From contig JAWKUK010000009.1 in the NCBI GenBank assembly GCA_041398605.1, positions 1 through 64,000 of the forward strand: DNA of 64,000 nucleotides, read 5' to 3'. A model generated the notes under the pieces. The model saw only the letters and a list, made by a program, of their open reading frames with translations, was not told where the DNA came from and made no database searches. Positions 58,564-64,000 of this stretch are shown piece after piece; position 1 is the first letter of the stretch, and each line of letters starts with the position of its first letter. The DNA comes from JAWKUK01 sp041398605. GTDB lineage: Bacteria; Planctomycetota; UBA1135; GCA-002686595. A program made the position numbers and the translations under genes.

Positions 58564-60240
58564 TCAAGGGCGCCAAGCCCAATCGAGCCACAGCCGCCCG
58601 TCGTTGAACAACAGCCCGCTGGCGCCCAGCGCCGTGTCGCCGTTCTCGATCGCCGCGTGCACGTTCACGACCGGCGCGAGGATTGCGTCGCGCCCGAGCT
58701 CGAAGCGCTGCTTGCGCACGAGCGTCATGTAGGCCTTCGCGAGGTCCAGGGCCCGCCGCTCGCTCGGCATCAACAGCGCGCGCAGGTCCTGATCGCCGCC
58801 CGGCGCCGCGCGCAGGACCGCCGCCTCGCGCACTGCGCCGTCCGCCGTGAAGAACCGCGCGAGCATCTCGGTGTTCGAGCGGAACTCGTCGCCGCCGCGC
58901 ACGCGCTGGAGGTACGTCAAGACTTCGGGCTGCGCGTGCCCGAGCTGCGGCGCGTCCTGCATCCCCGCGAGGTCCTGGTAGCGCCAGCCGTCGAGCCCGG
59001 GCGCTTTGCGCGCCAACGTGAACGTATGGTCGACCGTCACGCCGAGCGACGAGTGGCAGCCCATGCAGAACCGGTGCTCTTCGTCGGACTGCAGGCGCAA
59101 GCGCCCGGCCTCGTCCTCGATGAACCCCTGCAACCGCCAGCCGAAGTCGTTCGAGAGGCCGATCGTCGGCTCGCCCTGGAAGTACGGGATCACGCCCTCT
59201 TCCTTCGCGTTGTACTCCTGCTCGTAGGCGCGCTGGCGGCCCCAGGCATCGAGGCCGAGGTCCTTGCGCGACCAGCGCAGCTCCTTCATGCGGCGCGAGT
59301 GCCCGGTCGGGCTCGCGGGGTCGACGTAACGCACCGTGTGCAGGTACTCGACGCCGGCGGGGTTCACGAAGCGCTCCAGCGCCTCGTCGGCAGCGTCACC
59401 GAAGTACGTCGCGGGCAAGCCACGCAGGACGGTCGCGCGCCCCTGCACCGCGCCGTCGCCGTCGAGGTCCACCCCGAGCGCTGCCTCGTCGAGCGGCTCG
59501 ATCGGGTGCACGAGCGCGCGCGGATCGGTCACGCGGAAGTCCGCGGCGAGCGCGACCTCGAGCAGCGTCAAGTTCGCTTTCTCGACCTCGCGCGATGGCT
59601 CGCCCGCGCGCGTGCGAAAGCGCTGCGGCAAGCGCACGAACACGTCGTCCGTGGAGCCGTTGGTCGGCCAGAACGTGCCGTTGAAGGGCTTGTAGCGGAC
59701 CGCGCGCCAGCCGCTGCCATCGCGCGCGAAGCCGTCCTCGTCAAAGCCGGCCTCGAGGTCGAGGTCCGGGCGATAGCCGGGGAACTCTTCGCCCTTGAAG
59801 CGCGCCAGCGCTGCCCGCAACGGCGCGTAGTTGTCGCCTGCGAACCAAGCGCGGGCCTCGTCGTCGGTGATCGCGGCGGCCGCCTCGGTGCGGTCCTCGA
59901 ACAGGTTCGCCCAGTGGTTCTTCAACGCGCCAGCGCTGAACGCGTAGCGCGCTTGCAAGTCGCGGTCGACGAGGTCATTCGGCGCGACGCCGATCGTGTG
60001 GCAGACCCAGCACGGGTTCGAGATCCCGTCGGTCTTCGTGTAACACGCTGGCGGCACGGTCGCCTCCCAGTTGGTCTCCGGCGGCGCGCCGCGCTCGCGC
60101 GCATAGGCCAACGGGTCGTAGGCCGGCAGGTCAAACGCGAGCTGGGCGTCCTCGGCCGCGCCAAGGCTCCACAGGAGCCCGCTCGACAGCGACAGCGCAA
60201 GGGCGGGGAAGGCGATCCGCGAGGGGAGCGAGGGCTGCAT
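58564..60240 (-). CDS. Exported diheme c-type cytochrome-like protein
   Basis: A 558-residue protein. The ATG at 60240 opens a signal peptide (IAFPALALSLSSGLLWSLG). Two CxxCH motifs are visible: CWVCH near residue 70 (NPCWVCHTIGVAPND) and CMGCH near residue 400 (EEHRFCMGCHSSLGV), separated by a long region with FNGTFWPTNGSTDDVFVRLP, which resembles a conserved bacterial diheme family whose role is undefined. Electron transfer in the periplasm is likely. It is transcribed in the same direction as the PhoX-family gene but separated from it by a strong hairpin. Confidence 0.82.
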   Translation of the reverse strand: MQPSLPSRIAFPALALSLSSGLLWSLGAAEDAQLAFDLPAYDPLAYARERGAPPETNWEATVPPACYTKTDGISNPCWVCHTIGVAPNDLVDRDLQARYAFSAGALKNHWANLFEDRTEAAAAITDDEARAWFAGDNYAPLRAALARFKGEEFPGYRPDLDLEAGFDEDGFARDGSGWRAVRYKPFNGTFWPTNGSTDDVFVRLPQRFRTRAGEPSREVEKANLTLLEVALAADFRVTDPRALVHPIEPLDEAALGVDLDGDGAVQGRATVLRGLPATYFGDAADEALERFVNPAGVEYLHTVRYVDPASPTGHSRRMKELRWSRKDLGLDAWGRQRAYEQEYNAKEEGVIPYFQGEPTIGLSNDFGWRLQGFIEDEAGRLRLQSDEEHRFCMGCHSSLGVTVDHTFTLARKAPGLDGWRYQDLAGMQDAPQLGHAQPEVLTYLQRVRGGDEFRSNTEMLARFFTADGAVREAAVLRAAPGGDQDLRALLMPSERRALDLAKAYMTLVRKQRFELGRDAILAPVVNVHAAIENGDTALGASGLLFNDGRLWLDWAWRP

Positions 60241-60328
60241 CGGAGGGCGCGCTAGCGCGCGCTGGGGCTCGAGGGAGGAGCGAAACAGCCCGCAACCCGT
60301 AACGGGCCGCGGGCCAAGTCCGGGCCAT

Positions 60329-60366
60329 GCGCGGCGCGCTCGGGGGGCACCCGGAGCGCGCCGCGC
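60329..60366 (-). terminator. Strong hairpin after the PhoX-family gene
   Basis: A perfect 13-bp stem (GCGCGGCGCGCTC and its complement) with further GGG-CCC pairing in the 12-nt loop begins 13 bp downstream of the minus-strand stop codon at 60379. No T-run follows. Position and strength support an intrinsic-like terminator. Confidence 0.65.
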
Positions 60367-60378
60367 ACGGTCCATCGA

Positions 60379-62568
60379 TCAGCGCTGCTGCGGCCAGGTC
60401 GACGGGTTCGAGACGAAGTTCTCACCCGGGTGCTGGACGGAGATGAACAGCGTCTTCTCGTCGGCGGAGAACGCCGGGCCGGTCGCCTCCGCGTCGGACG
60501 GCATCGCCGCGACGCGGAAGGGCTTGCCGAACGTCGCGTTGACGACGCCCGGCTGACCCGCCTGGTGCGCCGGGTTCAGGTCGAGGTAGTACACGGCGTC
60601 CGCGGTGCCGTTGCGGCCGAAGTTGCCGTCGGTGCCGAACCACACGTCGCCGGTGCTGTCGATCATGATGTTGTCCGGGTTGGCCGCGTCGTAGAGGCCT
60701 TGCCCGGCGGTCGCGCGCCACACGGTGCGGAACGTGAACGTCGTCGAGGAGCCCGGGTTCGCCGGGTCGGCCTCTTCGATGGCCATGATCGAGCCGAGGC
60801 TATCACCCCGGTTCGGCGAGCTCGCGCCGTGCTGCGCGGGCGGGAAGAGCACGCCGTTCTGGTCGAGGGCGACCTGCGCGGTGTGGTTCGTGAACGCGAC
60901 GTAGAGGCGCGGCGTGCCGCTCGGGTCGAGCGGGTTCCACTCGAGGTCCTCGGGGCGGTTCAGCTCCATCACGCCGAGCTTCATCGCGGCCGTGAAGAGC
61001 GCCTTCTTGGCGATCGTGTCGTTCGGGAAGCCGCCGATACCGTTGTACTCACGGTCGCGCAGCGCCTCGCCGACGGTGATGTTCGGCTGGCCGAGCGCCG
61101 CGGCGTTCGGGGGCGTGTCGGTGCTGTTCACGGAGAAGCGGATCCAGCGGCCGTTGCCCGGGTTCGCCTCGGTCGGGAGCTGGCCGTTCGACGCGAGGGT
61201 CTGGCCGTCCGCGTTGTTCAGGTCAGCGAAGTGGCTGACGTACAGGTCGCCGGAGTCGAGCAGGTCGCGGACCTGCGCCTTCGTCATGCCGGTCGTGTAG
61301 ACGCCCGACGTAACGAACTTCCAGATGCGGCCGCTGCGGCGGTCCTGGGCGGCGTAGATCACGACGGGCTTCCCGTCGACGAGCTTCCAATCGGCGCCCG
61401 TCACGAACGTGGCGTTCTCCCAGCGCGCGCGGCCCATCGCGCCGAGCTTGCGGTGGCCGACGCCGTCGCCGCCGGCCGACAGACCGACGTAGGCGTGGTC
61501 CGCGGCGACGCCCGGGTCGATCTCGACGACGTAGCCGAAGAGGTCACGGGTGTGGCGGTCCTTGACGTTGGTCATGCGACCGAAGTCGCCCGAGCGGCTC
61601 GGCTCGAACACCGGGTTGACGTTGCTGCCCGGGTCGAAGCCGTTGCCGAGGTTGAAGCGCTGGCCGCTCGACCAGGTCGGCTCGAAGTCACCGTAGTAGT
61701 CCTGGACGTTCTCTTCGGCGGTGATGATCGTGCCCCACGGCGTCGTGCCGCCGGAGCAGTCGCCCATGATGCCGGAGACGACGCTCGGCGCGTGGTCCTC
61801 GCCGTCCTGGCCGTGGTCGCGGAAGTCGCTCGTCGGCCCGATCGGGAGGCCCGTGACGCGGACCTTCGTGTTGCCCGTCGCGTCGTAGCGGCGGTTCGTG
61901 GCGGTCGTGTCGACCTCCCACTGGCCCGACTGCGCGTTCTTGACGATGCGGACCCACGAGCCGCCGAGCTGGCGCTTGTACTCCTGGTCCATGGCGTTGA
62001 CGTCCGCCTGGCTCCAGACGCTCGACGTGACATCGTTGGTCAGGACGCCGAGGTCGCGCAGGAACTTGGCGAGGGTCAGGAACTGGCCGTTCGGCGCGCT
62101 CGTGAGGCTCGGGCTCGAGTTCGAGATGTACTCGTGGTTGACCCAGATCCAGCCGGCGTTGCCGGAGCCGCCGAACTGAGGCGCGGAGCCGACGACGTCG
62201 CCGTTCCAATCGGCGTTCCAGCCGTCGCCGAAGAACGTCACGTAGTCACAGTTCGCGCCGAAGCGCAGCGTGGCCGGCGTGTTCGTGCCGTCGAGCGAGT
62301 CGAGCCACTTGATCACGGCCGCGCTCGTCGTGCCGCGGATCGAGCGCAGCGTGTCGGAGGTGGTCGAGGCGACCGGGAAGTACGCGGTGGCGGGCAGCGT
62401 GCCGGCGACCTCGAGCTCGACGAGGCGGCGGGTCAGCTCGGGCAGCGTCCCCGCGCCGGGGACCACCTGGACGGCCGCCAAGGAGGGGAGCGGATCGTTG
62501 GGATCGGGCACGGCGCCGCTGCCCTGCGGGGCGAGGGCCGCGGCTAGAAGGAAGAGAGTGTGCGACAT
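60379..62568 (-). CDS. PhoX/DUF839 family secreted phosphatase-like protein
   Basis: A 729-residue protein with a short N-terminal signal (MSHTLFLLAAALAPQGSG). It matches the DUF839/PhoX family: FGANCDYVTFFGDGW, IWVNHEYISN, WGTIITAEENVQDYYG, RDLFGYVVEIDPG, VYAAQDRRSG-type strands and the late PDNIMIDSTGDVWFGTDG. PhoX enzymes are calcium/iron phosphatases that release phosphate from organic esters. Acidic residues of the metal site are plausible (NHEY, EEN, EDLEWNP) but I cannot verify each. The signal looks Sec-like rather than the twin-arginine type usual for PhoX. No phosphate-starvation site was identified upstream. Confidence 0.85.
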   Translation of the reverse strand: MSHTLFLLAAALAPQGSGAVPDPNDPLPSLAAVQVVPGAGTLPELTRRLVELEVAGTLPATAYFPVASTTSDTLRSIRGTTSAAVIKWLDSLDGTNTPATLRFGANCDYVTFFGDGWNADWNGDVVGSAPQFGGSGNAGWIWVNHEYISNSSPSLTSAPNGQFLTLAKFLRDLGVLTNDVTSSVWSQADVNAMDQEYKRQLGGSWVRIVKNAQSGQWEVDTTATNRRYDATGNTKVRVTGLPIGPTSDFRDHGQDGEDHAPSVVSGIMGDCSGGTTPWGTIITAEENVQDYYGDFEPTWSSGQRFNLGNGFDPGSNVNPVFEPSRSGDFGRMTNVKDRHTRDLFGYVVEIDPGVAADHAYVGLSAGGDGVGHRKLGAMGRARWENATFVTGADWKLVDGKPVVIYAAQDRRSGRIWKFVTSGVYTTGMTKAQVRDLLDSGDLYVSHFADLNNADGQTLASNGQLPTEANPGNGRWIRFSVNSTDTPPNAAALGQPNITVGEALRDREYNGIGGFPNDTIAKKALFTAAMKLGVMELNRPEDLEWNPLDPSGTPRLYVAFTNHTAQVALDQNGVLFPPAQHGASSPNRGDSLGSIMAIEEADPANPGSSTTFTFRTVWRATAGQGLYDAANPDNIMIDSTGDVWFGTDGNFGRNGTADAVYYLDLNPAHQAGQPGVVNATFGKPFRVAAMPSDAEATGPAFSADEKTLFISVQHPGENFVSNPSTWPQQR

Positions 62569-62806
62569 GGAGTTCGTGTGCTGAGAGGCTCGATTGCGGG
62601 GCGCGGACGGTGCGGCCCGCAGGACGAGCGCGGAGTCTCCGGACCAACGTCAACGGCCGATCAAGGCGCGCGCCGTCTAACGATGAAACGCTCGTCAAGG
62701 CCCGCAGGAGCCCCTCGGCTGGGCCCCCCTGGCTAGGACGGCGCAATCGCGTGGGTCGAGGACGCGCGGCCCAACCTGAGCGAGTTAGGCTGTAGCGCTG
62801 CCCACC
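62569..62806. other. Divergent promoter region, no sites assigned
   Basis: A 238-bp gap between the PhoX-family gene and the ECF sigma gene at 62807. Promoters for both must lie here, but no convincing motif was recognised. Confidence 0.4.
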
Positions 62807-63376
62807 ATGGCGCCCTCAGACGACGACCCCGAGACCGAACGAGCAGACGCGTTCAGCGCCCTCCACGGCGAGATCGCGCCGCGGCTCTGGTCATGGGCGT
62901 CGGTGCACATCGGCCCCGGCCTGCGCGCGAAGATCGACCCAGAGGACCTCCTGCAGGAGGTCGCATCGCGCTCTTGGCGGCGCTTCGAGGACTACGACCC
63001 GGCGCAGGGCAGCTTCTACGGCTGGTCGCTCGGGATCGCGCGCAAAGTGCTCGGCGAGGCGTTGGCGCGCGTCGCGCGCGGGCACGGCAGCCGCGACCAG
63101 TGGAGCACGACGGATTGGACACGCGTCCCCGACGACGCGACCCGCGCGACGGCGCACGTCGCCCGCGAGGAGCAGCTGCGTGCGTTCGTCGCATGGGCCG
63201 ATACGCTCGAGCGCGACGATCGGCGCCTCTTGATGTACCGCGGCCTCGAGGGCTGGAGCCACGCCCAGCTCGCGGAGCTGCTCGGAGTGTCGGAGGCGAC
63301 CGCGTCCAAACGCTGGGACCGCCTGCGCGAGCGGCTGCGCGACAACCCGCGCGTGCTGTCGCTCTTGACGCAATAG
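62807..63376 (+). CDS. ECF-type sigma factor
   Basis: A 189-residue planctomycete-type sigma factor. Region 2 carries LRAKIDPEDLLQEVASRSWR and SFYGWSLGIARKVLGEALAR. Region 4 is LERDDRRLLMYRGLEGWSHA then LAELLGVSEATASKRWDRLR. There is no membrane segment or C-terminal extension and no anti-sigma gene beside it. It converges on the formylglycine-generating-enzyme-like gene, with a 45-bp gap. Its regulon is unknown. Confidence 0.87.
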   Translation: MAPSDDDPETERADAFSALHGEIAPRLWSWASVHIGPGLRAKIDPEDLLQEVASRSWRRFEDYDPAQGSFYGWSLGIARKVLGEALARVARGHGSRDQWSTTDWTRVPDDATRATAHVAREEQLRAFVAWADTLERDDRRLLMYRGLEGWSHAQLAELLGVSEATASKRWDRLRERLRDNPRVLSLLTQ

Positions 63377-63421
63377 GATCAACAGGATGAGCTCGGGCGC
63401 GCTGGCCCCCGAGCGGCCCCG

Positions 63422-64000
63422 TCAACGGGCGGTGTAAGGCAGCAGCGCGCGGAAGCCGCGCGACGGCGTCGGCACCCGACCCGGCTGCCCGTCGCGCAGC
63501 CCCGAGCGCGCGCTCCGCGCGCCGCGATCGAAGCAGCCGCCGCGGATCGACAGGAGGTCGTACTTGGCCTCGGTCGCGCCGTCGCCGTCGCGGGGCGGGA
63601 GCTCCGCCCAGTCCTCCCACGTGCTGCGTGTGAGCTCGCGCACGTTGCCGTGCACGTCGTGGAGGCCCCACGGGTTCGGCCGGAGCCGCCCCACCGGGGC
63701 GTGGAAGGCGTAGCCGTCGCGCACGCCGTCCGCGAAGTCCCAGCCGACGTCCGCCTGGCGCTCGCGCGCGGTCTCGTCCGCGATGTTGGCGTACGCGCCG
63801 ATCTCTGCGACGTCGGCGCCGAACGACCACGGCGTCGTGGTCCCGGCCCGCGCCGCGTGCTCCCACTGCACCTCGGTCGGGAGCTGCAAGCCGAGCTGCC
63901 GCAGGACCTCGCGCACTTCGACGTCGGTCACGTACTCAGCCGGATGCAGCAGCGGCGCGTCCAGCATGATGTCCGCCGTGACGTCGTAGTACCCGCCTTT
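63422..64000 (-). CDS. Formylglycine-generating-enzyme-like protein, 3' part
   Basis: The frame is open to the right edge of the window, so the N-terminus is missing. The visible 190 or so residues are the C-terminal part of an FGE-sulfatase (SUMF1-like) domain: LPTEVQWEHAARAGT, WGLHDVHGNVRELTRS, LSIRGGCFDRGARSARSG and the terminal GFRALLP. True formylglycine-generating enzymes activate sulfatases by oxidising a Cys. Many relatives carry only the fold. Whether this one has the active-site Cys pair cannot be judged from the visible part, although the C in RGGCFDRG replaces the Ser usual in RGGSW. Confidence 0.85.
   Translation of the reverse strand, partial: KGGYYDVTADIMLDAPLLHPAEYVTDVEVREVLRQLGLQLPTEVQWEHAARAGTTTPWSFGADVAEIGAYANIADETARERQADVGWDFADGVRDGYAFHAPVGRLRPNPWGLHDVHGNVRELTRSTWEDWAELPPRDGDGATEAKYDLLSIRGGCFDRGARSARSGLRDGQPGRVPTPSRGFRALLPYTAR

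Noticed and set aside
60430..62547. Plus-strand frame of 705 codons opposite the PhoX-family gene
   Set aside because: Val/Arg/Ala-rich antisense shadow; the minus-strand protein has convincing PhoX motifs and a signal peptide.
1..64000. tRNA, rRNA, riboswitch and integrase attachment sites
   Set aside because: Gaps were read on both strands and no cloverleaf, rRNA core or known riboswitch motif was found. A dedicated covariance-model scan would be needed to exclude short RNAs.

Overview
The window is a very GC-rich (about 70% by eye), gene-dense piece of bacterial chromosome. The gene content points to a planctomycete (Planctomycetota): a DUF1553/DUF1501 pair, seven ECF-type sigma factor genes, a large Ser/Thr kinase with TPR-like repeats, a BNR_4 protein, a choice-of-anchor B protein and a sulfatase-modifying-factor-like enzyme. 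I cannot name the genus. No rRNA, tRNA, CRISPR array, prophage or complete transposase was seen.

Two themes dominate. (1) Ten predicted secreted proteins (genes at 3024, 4520, 6264, 16029, 21900, 24057, 38663, 40133, 42617, 52389) carry unrelated N-terminal modules: FG-GAP repeats, M43 protease, LamG, BNR_4, LVIVD-type propeller and unknowns. All end in the same roughly 135-residue C-terminal domain with two invariant cysteines (Y/F-C ... LCLGG), a WxFQxWxRD motif and usually TSNF, stopping a few residues later. Nine copies are clear and one (4520) is decayed. I know of no name for it; a sorting, anchoring or adhesion role is inferred. (2) Four genes (13303, 19108, 29380, 32231) fuse an N-terminal ECF sigma factor, through a conserved W-x-x-A-L-x-P-L stretch and one membrane helix, to a long outer part built of carboxypeptidase-regulatory/Ig-like beta-domains. 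They look like one-piece membrane-tethered sigma factors. Two of the four sit directly upstream of secreted proteins with the shared C-terminal domain.

Layout. 0-8.7 kb: end of the DUF1553 gene, a DUF1501 Tat protein, three shared-domain proteins and a DUF1579 lipoprotein. 8.7-13.2 kb: a propeller-gene remnant, a glutaryl-CoA-dehydrogenase-like enzyme, a 159-bp palindromic element, an RTX-like secreted protein and a 2OG-Fe dioxygenase. 13.3-25.8 kb: two sigma-fusion genes interleaved with secreted proteins. 25.8-29.2 kb: a frameshifted HipB-like regulator, a five-heme cytochrome and a thioredoxin-domain protein. 29.4-38.6 kb: two more sigma fusions, then a Ser/Thr kinase and an ECF sigma gene whose divergent start codons overlap at CATG. 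38.7-45.4 kb: three shared-domain proteins, a 168-bp MITE-like element at a stop codon and a Gly-rich secreted protein behind a good sigma-54 promoter match. 45.4-52.3 kb: enoyl-CoA hydratase, small proteins, a second 2OG oxygenase, an SGNH-type protein, a D-amino-acid-oxidase-like enzyme and an Rsm22-like methyltransferase. 52.4-64 kb: choice-of-anchor B protein, secreted hydrolase, ECF sigma with a Cys-containing tail, two YeeE/YedE halves, a potassium channel, a diheme protein, a PhoX-family protein, a further ECF sigma and the end of a formylglycine-generating-enzyme-like gene.

Many reading frames on both strands are open only because the DNA is so GC-rich; these shadows were left out. 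Several short tandem repeats with units that are multiples of 3 bp, and two related palindromic elements next to stop codons, suggest active small-scale sequence turnover.
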